From positions 3,668,498-3,732,497 of the forward strand of contig NZ_CP053108.1 of the NCBI RefSeq assembly GCF_013009075.1: a DNA stretch of 64,000 bases. The letters run 5' to 3'. Numbering within the stretch: position 1 is the stretch's first letter; each line of letters begins with the position of its first letter. Source of the stretch: Halomonas sp. TA22. GTDB taxonomy: Bacteria > Pseudomonadota > Gammaproteobacteria > Pseudomonadales > Halomonadaceae. The notes under the pieces were generated by a model. The model saw only the letters and a list, made by a program, of their open reading frames with translations, had not been told where the DNA came from and made no database searches. The position numbers and the translations under genes are program-made. Shown here in pieces: positions 8,326-16,940 of the stretch.

Positions 8326-9390
8326 ATGACCCAGCAGGAGCAGGCGCTCGGCATCGCGGAGGGCATGGGCCTGTTCGAGCGCTTCCTTTCCGTCTGGGTG
8401 GCGCTGGCCATCGTCGCCGGCGTCATGCTCGGCCAGTTCGCTCCCGCCATCCCCGAGACGCTGTCGCGCTTCGAGGTGGCGCAGGTGTCGATTCCCGTCG
8501 CCATCCTGATCTGGGCGATGATCTTCCCGATGATGACGCAGATCGATTTCGCCGCGGTACTGGGCGTGCGCCGTCAGCCCAAGGGACTGGTGATCACCAC
8601 CACCGTCAACTGGCTGATCAAGCCTTTCACAATGTTCGCCATCGCCTGGTTCTTTTTGATGGTGGTGTTTCGCCCATGGATTCCCGAGCCGCTGGCGAGT
8701 CAGTACCTGGCCGGGGCGATCCTGCTCGGTGCCGCACCCTGCACGGCGATGGTCTTCGTGTGGAGCAGTCTTACCCGCGGCGACGCGGCCTATACCCTGG
8801 TGCAGGTATCGCTCAACGACATCATCATGCTGTTCGCCTTCGCCCCCATCGTAGTGTTGCTGCTCGGCGTTTCCAACATCGAGGTGCCGTGGGACACCGT
8901 GGCGCTGTCGGTGGTGCTCTACATCGTCATACCGCTGGTGGCGGGCTACCTGACGCGCCGTACGCTGATCGATCGCCACGGCACCGAGTGGTTCGACAAC
9001 GTCTTCATGAAGCGCCTGGCGCCGGTGACGCCGATCGGCCTGATCATCACCCTGGTGCTGCTGTTCGCTTTCCAGGGCGAGGTGATCCTGACCAACCCGC
9101 TGCATATCGTGCTGATCGCCATCCCGCTGATCCTTCAGACCGTCCTGATCTTCTTCATCGCCTACGGCTGGGCCAAGGCGTGGAGAGTCCCTCATTGCGT
9201 GGCCGCCCCCGGCGCGATGATCGGTGCCAGCAACTTCTTCGAGCTCGCCGTGGCTGCCGCCATCGCACTGTTCGGGCTGCAGTCCGGCGCGGCGCTGGCC
9301 ACGGTGGTGGGCGTGCTGGTGGAGGTACCGTTGATGCTCGCCCTGGTGCGTATCGCCAACAATACCCGCCAGCACTTCCCTGCCTCCTGA
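8326..9390 (+). CDS. acr3: Acr3-type arsenite efflux permease
   Basis: Integral membrane protein of 354 residues with about ten hydrophobic segments, an Acr3/ArsB-3 arsenite exporter of the BART superfamily. The diagnostic conserved cysteine is in GAAPCTAMVFVWS, followed by TLVQVSLNDIIM, both hallmarks of Acr3. The ATG at 8326 is preceded by TGAGGAGTGTG; the frame is open earlier but overlaps arsH. It exports As(III) produced by the ArsC encoded at 10958 and is co-transcribed with arsH. It is 26 bases from, and convergent with, the MFS gene ending the Pst-arsC operon. Confidence 0.93.
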   Translation: MTQQEQALGIAEGMGLFERFLSVWVALAIVAGVMLGQFAPAIPETLSRFEVAQVSIPVAILIWAMIFPMMTQIDFAAVLGVRRQPKGLVITTTVNWLIKPFTMFAIAWFFLMVVFRPWIPEPLASQYLAGAILLGAAPCTAMVFVWSSLTRGDAAYTLVQVSLNDIIMLFAFAPIVVLLLGVSNIEVPWDTVALSVVLYIVIPLVAGYLTRRTLIDRHGTEWFDNVFMKRLAPVTPIGLIITLVLLFAFQGEVILTNPLHIVLIAIPLILQTVLIFFIAYGWAKAWRVPHCVAAPGAMIGASNFFELAVAAAIALFGLQSGAALATVVGVLVEVPLMLALVRIANNTRQHFPAS

Positions 9391-9416
9391 TTGGCCTTCA
9401 TGCGCTAGGCCTTGGC

Positions 9417-10562
9417 TCAACGGCGTATCGACAGCAAGGCCACCAGGGCCCCGGCCATCAGTGCGGAACTGAGCCACAAGGCCAGCGTGCCGGCATGATC
9501 GAGCAGCAGGCCGAAGGCCAGGGGGGCACAAGCCTGGGCGACCCGCGCCGGCGCGATGATCAACCCCTGGCGTCGCCCGAAGCCTTGCGGACCAAACAGT
9601 GCCAACGGCAAGGTGCCGGAAGCAATGGTCATCATCCCGTTACCTGCTCCGTGCAACAGCGCAAAGCCCGCTGCCGGCATTCCCATCAACGTCAGCAGTG
9701 CCGCTCCCAGCGGATGCAGGGCGGTGGCCACGCGGGCCGACACCAGCGGATGAAAGCGCCGCAACAAAATGAATTCAGCCAGCCTTGCCCCCACTTGTGC
9801 CGGCCCCACCAGCGCTGCCGCCGCCACGGCCACCGAGAGCGAGGCGCCGGCCTCCTGCAGCAGCCGGGGCAGATGCGCGGCCATGGCAGTGGAGACGAAC
9901 CAGCCGGCCGCAAACACATAGGCCAGCAGCAGCATCGCCTGTCGCGGGCGCTGGGGTGCACCTTGCGAGGCACTGTCGAGGCTCGCGACAGGCTCCGCCC
10001 CTGCGATAGGGAGTCGCGCATTGAGCGGCACGCCGAGAACAAGATGCAGGCTAGCCCATATCCAGCAGGCTCCCCGCCAGCCCAGATCCGACTCAAGCCA
10101 GGCGGAAAGCGGCCAACCCACGGTACTGGCAAATCCCGCAATCAATGTCACACCGGTAATCGGTCCACGGGCCGCACTACCCAATAGACGGCTCAACGTG
10201 GCGAAGGCGGCATCATAAAGCCCCAATGCCATACCCATGCCGGTCACGGCCCAGGCCAGTACCAGCCCCACCAGACTCTCCGCCATGGCCAGCAGCGCAA
10301 GGCCCAGGGCAAGCACGACATTGGAGGCCAGCAATATGCCGCGCCCACCTCGGCGATCGATCGCCTTGCCTACGCTCGGCCCCAAGATGGCGGTAATCAG
10401 CAGTGCGCCGGAGAAAGCGGCAAATACCCAGGAAGGCGACACACCCAGTTCCCGGGCCATGGGCACAGCGAGAATGGCGGGGAGATAATAGCTCGAGGCC
10501 CAGGCCAAGGTCTGAGCGGAGCCCAGGGTCAAGGTGAGCGAAAGAGTGGAAGGAGAGACCAC
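9417..10562 (-). CDS. MFS transporter at the end of the pst-arsC operon
   Basis: Major facilitator of 381 residues with twelve probable membrane segments and the MFS loop signature GKAIDRRGGRG after segment 2. The start codon is GTG at 10562 with GAGGA 8 bases upstream. It is last in a minus-strand run with pstSCAB, arsC and a YnfA-family gene, 24 bases downstream of the latter. By position it could export an arsenic species or a related toxic ion; MFS proteins such as ArsJ and ArsK do so in other ars operons. No residue visible here proves the substrate, so general drug or metabolite export remains possible. Confidence 0.8.
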   Translation of the reverse strand: MVSPSTLSLTLTLGSAQTLAWASSYYLPAILAVPMARELGVSPSWVFAAFSGALLITAILGPSVGKAIDRRGGRGILLASNVVLALGLALLAMAESLVGLVLAWAVTGMGMALGLYDAAFATLSRLLGSAARGPITGVTLIAGFASTVGWPLSAWLESDLGWRGACWIWASLHLVLGVPLNARLPIAGAEPVASLDSASQGAPQRPRQAMLLLAYVFAAGWFVSTAMAAHLPRLLQEAGASLSVAVAAAALVGPAQVGARLAEFILLRRFHPLVSARVATALHPLGAALLTLMGMPAAGFALLHGAGNGMMTIASGTLPLALFGPQGFGRRQGLIIAPARVAQACAPLAFGLLLDHAGTLALWLSSALMAGALVALLSIRR

Positions 10563-10586
10563 GGTGTATCCTCGTCAGCCGAGCAT

Positions 10587-10916
10587 TCAGACGCTGCGTG
10601 GGCCGAACAGGATCACTCCGGCGCCGATCAAGCAGATGCCCGTCCCGATCAGATCCCACTGATCGGGCGAGCGCCGCTCGACCGCCCATAGCCAGAACAG
10701 CGACGTGGCAATGTAGAGGCCGCCATAGGCGGCGTAGGCGCGTCCGGCATAGTCCGCGCTTGAAAGGGTCAGCAGCCAGGCAAACAGGACCAGGCTTGCC
10801 ATGCCAGGCAGCAGCCACCAGGCGGACTTGTCCAGCCTCCACCAGGCCCAGAAGGCGAAACAGCCGGAGATCTCGGCCAGGGCAGCGGCGATATAGAGCA
10901 GTGGCGTGGGAAGCAT
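10587..10916 (-). CDS. YnfA-family (UPF0060) small membrane protein
   Basis: Small membrane protein of 109 residues with four hydrophobic helices and the family motifs [10 protein letters not shown] near the start, [10 protein letters not shown] in the middle and [16 protein letters not shown] near the end. YnfA proteins resemble small multidrug resistance (SMR/EmrE) transporters in size and topology, and their substrates are mostly unknown. It lies between arsC and the MFS gene on the same strand with short gaps, so it is likely co-transcribed and perhaps part of the arsenic/phosphate response. Confidence 0.85.
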   Translation of the reverse strand: MLPTPLLYIAAALAEISGCFAFWAWWRLDKSAWWLLPGMASLVLFAWLLTLSSADYAGRAYAAYGGLYIATSLFWLWAVERRSPDQWDLIGTGICLIGAGVILFGPRSV

Positions 10917-10957
10917 CTCATCTCCAGTCAGAACCTGAGCCCGACCGGAGTGACCGA

Positions 10958-11386
10958 TCAGCCGAGCTTGCGCTTCTTGGCCTCCACCCAGAGTTGCAAA
11001 CGGCCACGAATCTCGCGTAGCGCTTTGCGATAGGCGTTGGGGTCGTCGCTCAAGCGCGGGTCGGGAATGTCCCAGAATACCACGTCGGCATCACCACCCT
11101 GCCACTCTCGGCAGCGCTGTCGGGCCTTCTCGCAAAGGATGATCACGCTATCGAAGTGCTGGTCGACATAGCGCTCGAGCGGCTCGCTGGCCAAGCCATC
11201 AGTGGCGATGCCGAGATGATGCAGTGCTTCCAGCGTACGCACATGAGGTTGATCGGGCTCTACGCCAGCACTGAACGCGGCAAAGCGTTCACCCGCGATA
11301 TGGTTCAGCAGCGCCTCGGCCATCAGCGAGCGGGCGGAATTGGCATTGCATAGGAAGAGGACACGGTACTTCATCGTATTGGACAT
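10958..11386 (-). CDS. arsC: arsenate reductase, LMW-phosphatase / thioredoxin-coupled type
   Basis: Protein of 142 residues with the low-molecular-weight tyrosine phosphatase fold. The P-loop is [10 protein letters not shown] with Cys13 and Arg19 (C-X5-R). A second pair, Cys85 and Cys92, lies in LCEKARQRC with the same 7-residue spacing as Cys82/Cys89 of S. aureus ArsC. The general-acid loop is WDIPDP (Asp109). These are the three catalytic cysteines of thioredoxin-dependent arsenate reductases. The ATG at 11386 has GAGG 9 bases upstream; a TTG at 11392 is less likely. It begins 15 bases after pstB, in the Pst operon, so arsenate entering through Pst would be reduced by the product of the same transcript. 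Confidence 0.92.
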   Translation of the reverse strand: MSNTMKYRVLFLCNANSARSLMAEALLNHIAGERFAAFSAGVEPDQPHVRTLEALHHLGIATDGLASEPLERYVDQHFDSVIILCEKARQRCREWQGGDADVVFWDIPDPRLSDDPNAYRKALREIRGRLQLWVEAKKRKLG

Positions 11387-11401
11387 CGCCAAGCCTCGCT
11401 A

Positions 11402-12214
11402 CTAGCCAAAGCGACCGGTTATATAGTCATGGGTACGCTGCTCGCGGGGGTTGGTGAAAATATCGTCGGTCTCCCCCACTTCCACCACCTCACCGAGATG
11501 GAAGAATGCCGTCTTGTGTGCCACCCGCGCTGCCTGCTGCATGTTGTGAGTGACCATGGCGATGGTGTAGTTCTCACTCAGTTCATCGATCAGCTGCTCG
11601 ATCTTACCCGTGGCGATGGGGTCGAGTGCCGAACACGGCTCATCCATCAGGATCACTTCCGGGCTGACCGCAATGGTTCGCGCAATACACAGCCGCTGCT
11701 GCTGCCCACCGGAAAGCCCCGTGCCCGGCTGATCCAGACGGTCCTTGACCTCATTCCAAAGCCCAGCGCGGATCAAGCTGCTCTCCACGATGTCGTCAAG
11801 CTCGGCACGACGTTTGGCCAGACCGTGCAAGCGCGGTCCATAGGCGACGTTTTCGTAGATCGACTTGGGGAAAGGGTTGGGCTTCTGAAACACGATCCCC
11901 ACCCGGGCACGCAACAACACCACGTCAAGAGACGCATCATATATGTCGTCGTTATCGAGGGTGACCTCACCTTCGACACGACAGCCGGTTATGGTGTCGT
12001 TCATGCGATTCAGACAGCGCAGGAAGGTCGACTTGCCACAGCCTGACGGGCCGATGAAGGCGATTACCTCATTTTCGACGATATCCAGATCGATGCCGTG
12101 CAGTGCCTCGTTCTCGCCATAGGACACCTTGACGCCACGGGCGCTCATCTTGATCCGCTCGTTCTGCGTGACACGCTTGGCCATGGTCGTGGGTACAGCG
12201 ACGCTGACAGTCAT
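11402..12214 (-). CDS. pstB: phosphate ABC transporter ATP-binding protein PstB
   Basis: ATPase subunit (270 residues) of the high-affinity phosphate importer. The Walker A motif GPSGCGKST is at 55-63, followed by [10 protein letters not shown], which is characteristic of PstB, the signature LSGGQQQR and Walker [13 protein letters not shown]. The ATG at 12214 is preceded by GAGGTGGTAACC and lies 2 bases after the pstA stop; the upstream open frame overlaps pstA. It is followed by arsC after 15 bases. Confidence 0.96.
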   Translation of the reverse strand: MTVSVAVPTTMAKRVTQNERIKMSARGVKVSYGENEALHGIDLDIVENEVIAFIGPSGCGKSTFLRCLNRMNDTITGCRVEGEVTLDNDDIYDASLDVVLLRARVGIVFQKPNPFPKSIYENVAYGPRLHGLAKRRAELDDIVESSLIRAGLWNEVKDRLDQPGTGLSGGQQQRLCIARTIAVSPEVILMDEPCSALDPIATGKIEQLIDELSENYTIAMVTHNMQQAARVAHKTAFFHLGEVVEVGETDDIFTNPREQRTHDYITGRFG

Positions 12215-12216
12215 GG

Positions 12217-13605
12217 TTACCACCTCGTCTCGAATTTCTTGCGTAGCCAGATAGCTACGGCATTCAGGCTCAACATCAGCGCCAGCAATACGATGATTGC
12301 CGCCGAGGTACGTGCCTCGAAGAAGTTGCGTAGCTCGTTGCCCTGCCATAGATAGATCTGCACCGGCAGCGCCGTGGCCTGATCCAGGGGGCTGGACGGC
12401 ACATTGGCGACAAAGGCGTTCATGCCAATCAGCAGGAGCGGCGCGGTTTCGCCAAGCGCCTGGGCCACGCCCAGGATCGAGCCGGTGAGGATACCCGGCA
12501 GCGCCAGCGGCAGCACATGGTGGAACACCGTCTGCACCCGCGAGGCGCCGATGCCCAGCGCCGCCTGACGGATCGACGGCGGTATCGAGCGCAGCGCCGC
12601 CCGCGTGGCGATGATGATGGTGGGCAGCGTCATCAGGGTCAGCACCAGCCCGCCCACCAGTGGCGCGGAGAGCGGCAGGCGCAGGTAGCCGATGAAGATC
12701 GCCGCCCCCAGCAGACCGAACACGATCGAGGGCACCGCGGCGAGATTGTTGATATTGATCTCGATGAGGTCGGTGATCCGATTCTTCGGCGCGAACTCCT
12801 CCAGATAGATGGCACTGGAGACGCCGATTGGTACCGAGAGCGCAATCACGATCAGCATCATGAACAGCGAGCCCATGAAGGCCCCTGCCAGACCCGCCGA
12901 GGCGGCCGAACTACGAGAATCGGGATTGAGGAACAGCGCCGTACTGAAGGCGTTGCGAATCACTTCGCGTTCATACAGATCATCGGCCCACTCGCGGGTC
13001 TGGGCACTGAGCTGCTGCTGGCGATCCGGCAGAGTGCGATCGATGTTGCCCTTGAGCCACACATCGACATTGGCGCCTGCCAGCATCTTCACGGTAACGG
13101 TCTGGCCGATCAGCTCGGGATTCTCGATCACCCGGTCACGCAACGCGAAGCGCTCGCCACTCGCCACCAACGCCCGTAGATCACGGCTTTGCCTGGACTC
13201 GATCTCACCTGGCAGCTGGGCTTTGAGCGCTTCATCGATCAAGCCGTTCCAGTTGACCAGGCTAAGCTGGCTCATCCATGCAATTTCACGCTCGCGAAAC
13301 TGCGCCGGACTTTCGCCAGCCTCGCGCACCGGCCTCTCCTCGACCTGGATCACCTCAGGATCGAGGTAAACATCGAGATAGAGGGTAGCCTGCCAGAACG
13401 CCGGCACCCCTCGCCACAGGATACTGGCAAACAGGATGGCGACCAGCACCAGACCTGTCGACACCGCGGCAAGCCCCATGCGCCGAAAGCGCCGTTCACG
13501 CGCATGGCGTCCCGCCAGAGAGCGCTCGATGGTAGCGAGCCGCTTGTGGCGCCGGCTTTCGCCATCGGCAAGCGCCAAGCCCGTGTCGGTAGTTGAACGA
13601 GTCAT
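12217..13605 (-). CDS. pstA: phosphate ABC transporter permease PstA
   Basis: Membrane subunit of 462 residues, longer than E. coli PstA (about 296). The extra length is an N-terminal periplasmic insertion (roughly residues 60-240, DUF3333-like) between the first membrane segment and the permease core. The core carries the ABC permease EAA-type loop in [19 protein letters not shown]. It pairs with PstC and PstB in the operon. The start at 13605 lies 6 bases after the pstC stop. Confidence 0.94.
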   Translation of the reverse strand: MTRSTTDTGLALADGESRRHKRLATIERSLAGRHARERRFRRMGLAAVSTGLVLVAILFASILWRGVPAFWQATLYLDVYLDPEVIQVEERPVREAGESPAQFREREIAWMSQLSLVNWNGLIDEALKAQLPGEIESRQSRDLRALVASGERFALRDRVIENPELIGQTVTVKMLAGANVDVWLKGNIDRTLPDRQQQLSAQTREWADDLYEREVIRNAFSTALFLNPDSRSSAASAGLAGAFMGSLFMMLIVIALSVPIGVSSAIYLEEFAPKNRITDLIEININNLAAVPSIVFGLLGAAIFIGYLRLPLSAPLVGGLVLTLMTLPTIIIATRAALRSIPPSIRQAALGIGASRVQTVFHHVLPLALPGILTGSILGVAQALGETAPLLLIGMNAFVANVPSSPLDQATALPVQIYLWQGNELRNFFEARTSAAIIVLLALMLSLNAVAIWLRKKFETRW

Positions 13606-13611
13606 GAGGCG

Positions 13612-14982
13612 TCACTCATATTGCTGGCGATATTTACGCACCACGACCAGTGCGATGACGTTGAGGCCCAAGGTAATGGTGAACAGCGTAAGGCCAAGGG
13701 CGAAGGCCACCAGCGACTGCGGACTCGAGAAGTCCATGTCGCCGGTCAGTTGGTTGACGATGGTCACGGTAATCGTCGAGACCGCCTCGAACGGGTTGGC
13801 ATGCAGTACCGGGTTGTTGCCCGCCGCCAGCACCACGATCATGGTCTCGCCAACGGCGCGACTCGCCGCCAACAGGAAGGCGCCGACGATACCGGGCAAC
13901 GCCGCTGGCAGCACTACCTGCCGGATCGTCTCAGACTTGGTGGCGCCCAGTCCCAGGGCACCGTCACGCAACGACTTGGGCACCTGGGTGATGATGTCGT
14001 CGGAGAGGGAAGAGACGAAGGGAATGATCATGATGCCCATCACCAGACCCGCCGTGAGCGCGCTGGTGGTACGGATATTGATGCCGATCAATTCACCCAC
14101 TCCCGACAGGAAGGGGCCCACCACGATCAGCGCAAAAAAGCCATACACGATGGTCGGGATGCCGGCGAGAATCTCGATGACCGGCTTTGCGATACTGCGC
14201 AGCCAGGGCGGCGCGTACTCGGCCATGTAGATCGCCGTCATCAATCCCAGGGGCACTGCCACCAGCAGCGCGATGGCACTCACCATCAGCGTTCCCCACA
14301 GCAGTGGCAGAAGCCCGAACTGGCCCTGACCACCCGTGCCGGAGGTGCTGAAACGCGGGTTCCAGACGGTACCGAAGAAGAACTCGGCCGGACTGACGAA
14401 GCGGAAGAAATTGATGGTTTCGCCGATCATCGACAGCACGATGCCCACCGTGGTCAGGACCGCCACCCCGGAGCAGAGCGCCAGCAGGATAGTGATCAAC
14501 CGCTCGACCTGGTTGCGCGCTCGCAGTTGCGGAGAGATTCGCCGTCGAGCTGCCACCAGGCCAGCGACGGCAGCCACCGCCATGGCCGCCAACAGGATCA
14601 ACCGTCCGAAGGTTTCCAGTCGTGCCATCTGCTCGGCCGCAGCGATCTCGTAGGGCTCCGCCACCCCCGCAACGCCCTGTCCGGATGCCAAGGCACCGAT
14701 ACGGCGCATCAGCACCTGCATCTCGCGCTCGCTCAGGCTCGCAAGCTCGACCGGCAACTCACGGGCCACCAGCAGTTCGATGATATCGGTCTGGAATAGC
14801 GACCATAGACCCAACAACAACAGTGCCGGCAGCCCACACCACAGGGCCACCAGCACACCGTAATACCCCGGACGTGAATGCAGTCGCGCTCCGCCGGTGG
14901 CCACCGCCTTGCTGCGCGTCAGGCCCGCCTGGTAGGCCAGGGCCATGACGATCAGTACGGTAGCGATCAGGGCAAGGTTCAT
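13612..14982 (-). CDS. pstC: phosphate ABC transporter permease PstC
   Basis: Membrane subunit of 456 residues, longer than E. coli PstC (319) because of an N-terminal region with extra helices and a soluble loop. The C-terminal part has the binding-protein-dependent permease motif in GALGLGATKSETIRQVVLPAALPG. It forms the Pst channel with PstA. A stable hairpin in the 81-base gap after pstS may lower its expression relative to pstS. Confidence 0.94.
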   Translation of the reverse strand: MNLALIATVLIVMALAYQAGLTRSKAVATGGARLHSRPGYYGVLVALWCGLPALLLLGLWSLFQTDIIELLVARELPVELASLSEREMQVLMRRIGALASGQGVAGVAEPYEIAAAEQMARLETFGRLILLAAMAVAAVAGLVAARRRISPQLRARNQVERLITILLALCSGVAVLTTVGIVLSMIGETINFFRFVSPAEFFFGTVWNPRFSTSGTGGQGQFGLLPLLWGTLMVSAIALLVAVPLGLMTAIYMAEYAPPWLRSIAKPVIEILAGIPTIVYGFFALIVVGPFLSGVGELIGINIRTTSALTAGLVMGIMIIPFVSSLSDDIITQVPKSLRDGALGLGATKSETIRQVVLPAALPGIVGAFLLAASRAVGETMIVVLAAGNNPVLHANPFEAVSTITVTIVNQLTGDMDFSSPQSLVAFALGLTLFTITLGLNVIALVVVRKYRQQYE

Positions 14983-15013
14983 CTTGTCTCCATGCCTGGC
15001 ACTTCAGATCGGC

Positions 15014-15036
15014 GGAAGGCGGCCAGGCCGCCTTCC
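15014..15036 (-). promoter_or_regulatory. intercistronic hairpin between pstS and pstC
   Basis: GGAAGGCGGC-CAG-GCCGCCTTCC forms a 10-bp perfect stem with a 3-base loop, downstream of the pstS stop on the minus strand. No T run follows, so it is more likely an mRNA-stabilising or differential-expression element (pstS more abundant than pstCAB) than a full terminator. Confidence 0.6.
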
Positions 15037-15063
15037 TTCAACTATCACAGCGAATGATCGAGA

Positions 15064-16080
15064 CTACTGGCCGGTCGCGACGGTACGCGCCTGGAACTGC
15101 TCCAGCGCCTCGGCACGCTCGTCGTCATCCATCGGAATCAGACCAGCATCCTCCAGCGGGCTACCAAAGCCGGAGGTCATCTCGTTGAGAAAAAACTCGG
15201 TGTATTCGGCCAGACCCGGCACCATATCGAGATGCTCACCCTTCACATAGAAGAACAGCGGGCGCGACACCGGGTACTCGCCGGAGCCGATGGTCTCGAG
15301 GCTAGGCGTCACGCCATCGACGGTGGCCACTTGCAGACGATCGCGGTTCTGATCGTAGAAGCTCAGACCGAATACCCCCACTGCATCGGACTGGGCATCC
15401 AGACGCGCCAAGGTCTCGGTGTAATCGCCAGCGATCTCGATGATCCGTCCATCGCCACGCAGGTTGTTACAGGCATCACCCTCGACCTCGGCAATACTCT
15501 CGCAGCCCACGTGCAACACTTTCTCTTTGAATACTTCTCGGGTGCCGTGGTTTGAGGCCGGGATGACCAGCACGATCTCCTGGTCCGGCAGGTCACTATC
15601 GATTTCCGACCAGCGGGTATAGGGGTTGTCGACCAGTTGACCCTCCTGCTCCACCTGGGCGGCAGCGGCAGTGAAGACATGCGCAGGGGTCAGGACGAAT
15701 TCGCCACGATCGGCGCGCGAGGCAAAGACGATACCGTCGTAGCCGAACATCACTTCGAGAATCTCGTTGACGCCATTGGCGTTACAGTTCTCGATCTCGC
15801 CAGAGCGAATGGCACGCGAGGAGTTGGCGATATCGATGGTATTTTCGCCCACCCCTTGGCAAAACTGACGCAGTCCGCCGCCAGAGCCACCGGAGCCGAC
15901 TACCGGCGTATTGAACTGCGGGAAGGAAGCACCGAACTCCTCCGCCACGATGCTGGCAAACGGCAGTACGGTGGAAGAACCGGCGATCTGAATGGTTTCC
16001 CGAGCCATGGCCGAGGTCGAGACACCAACGGCGAGGGATGCGGCAACTGCAACACCCAGCGTGCGCTTATTGAAGCTCAT
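15064..16080 (-). CDS. pstS: periplasmic phosphate-binding protein PstS
   Basis: Secreted protein of 338 residues with a signal peptide (MSFNKRTLGVAVAASLAVG...AMA). The mature protein has the phosphate-binding signature IAGSSTVLPFASIVAEEF near its N-terminus and GSGGSGGGLRQFCQG, with NHGTREVF later, all typical of the PstS family with dense hydrogen-bonding loops. The ATG at 16080 is preceded by AGAGGACAG. It is first in an operon with pstCAB-arsC and a Pho-box-like site upstream. Residue-level phosphate/arsenate discrimination cannot be judged without alignment. Confidence 0.95.
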   Translation of the reverse strand: MSFNKRTLGVAVAASLAVGVSTSAMARETIQIAGSSTVLPFASIVAEEFGASFPQFNTPVVGSGGSGGGLRQFCQGVGENTIDIANSSRAIRSGEIENCNANGVNEILEVMFGYDGIVFASRADRGEFVLTPAHVFTAAAAQVEQEGQLVDNPYTRWSEIDSDLPDQEIVLVIPASNHGTREVFKEKVLHVGCESIAEVEGDACNNLRGDGRIIEIAGDYTETLARLDAQSDAVGVFGLSFYDQNRDRLQVATVDGVTPSLETIGSGEYPVSRPLFFYVKGEHLDMVPGLAEYTEFFLNEMTSGFGSPLEDAGLIPMDDDERAEALEQFQARTVATGQ

Positions 16081-16175
16081 CTTCACTGTCCTCTCTGCGT
16101 TAAGCACTGGCTCGTGTCAGGCCAGCACGTATTCGGCTTATCTGCCGATAGCGAGAGTGATTCTGAGCATGCTTG

Positions 16176-16193
16176 ATTGCAGAATTATGACAT
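16176..16193 (-). promoter_or_regulatory. Pho box upstream of pstS
   Basis: On the minus strand ATGTCATAATTCTGCAAT matches the PhoB consensus (CTGTCATAWAWCTGTCAY) at 14 of 18 positions, including both TGTCATA and the CTG core of the second half. It lies 96 bases upstream of pstS, right after the stop codon of the TSUP gene, so transcription of the Pst-arsC operon is probably induced by phosphate starvation. Confidence 0.75.
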
Positions 16194-16196
16194 TCG

Positions 16197-16940
16197 TCAC
16201 AACAACAGCCCCAGCGCCGCCAAGGTCGAGAGGGCCAGCGACGAATACTTGAGCGCCTGACGATTGAGTCGATGGGCGCACGCCTTGGCAAGGGCATTGC
16301 CGATCAGGATCCACGGTAGCAGCGAGAGCGCCATGGCCAGGTGCCAGAGCTGGATCTGACCGGCCAGAGTCAGCGCGATGATCGTCATGCTGGCACTGCA
16401 GACGAAGAAGGCGGCCAGGTTGCCACGCACGCTATCCGGCGGCAGGCGATGCATGAGAAGCGCGATGGGCGGACCGCCGATCGCCGCCACGGTCCCGAAG
16501 ATGCCAGACAGCACCCCTGCGATGAGCAGGCTTACCCGATTGACCGGCAGAGTGAAGTGAAACAGACTCACGGCCACCGCCGAGAGCACGATCAGCGCAA
16601 TGACGTTTTCAAGCAGCGCCATAGGCGCCGTCAGCAGCAGCCAGGTACCCAGCAGGGTGCCAGGCACCCGCCCCACCAGCGCCACGCCAATCACGCTGAC
16701 CCGTACCTCGTGGCGATACTGACCCAGCATCATCAACGAGACCAGAAAGCCGAACATCACCAGCAGCACTGGCACCAGCCGCGGCTCGAGCATCAGCAGG
16801 ATCGGTGCACCCACCACGGCCAGGCCAAAGCCGGTGGCACGCTGCACGAAGGCGCCCAGCAATAGCGTCGAGCCGCACCCCGCCCATATCCACCCGCCCA
16901 TTCCCCACCAGGCACCGAAGTCCTCAGCCACGAGTGGCAT
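16197..16940 (-). CDS. TSUP (TauE/SafE) family membrane permease
   Basis: Membrane protein of about 247 residues with seven or eight hydrophobic helices and the TSUP hallmark of two similar halves: AFVQRATGFGLAVVGAPILLM near the start and GVLSGIFGTVAAIGGPPIALL in the middle. The family moves sulfite, sulfonates or similar anions, and the substrate here is unknown. Its ATG at 16940 overlaps the end of the upstream MFS gene by 17 bases, so they are co-transcribed; an ATG at 16967 in the same frame is an alternative start. It ends 3 bases before the Pho box of the pst operon. Confidence 0.85.
   Translation of the reverse strand: MPLVAEDFGAWWGMGGWIWAGCGSTLLLGAFVQRATGFGLAVVGAPILLMLEPRLVPVLLVMFGFLVSLMMLGQYRHEVRVSVIGVALVGRVPGTLLGTWLLLTAPMALLENVIALIVLSAVAVSLFHFTLPVNRVSLLIAGVLSGIFGTVAAIGGPPIALLMHRLPPDSVRGNLAAFFVCSASMTIIALTLAGQIQLWHLAMALSLLPWILIGNALAKACAHRLNRQALKYSSLALSTLAALGLLL

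Noticed and set aside
8296..9531. 411-residue minus-strand open frame
   Set aside because: Antisense to acr3; Gln/His/Asp-rich composition typical of a shadow frame.
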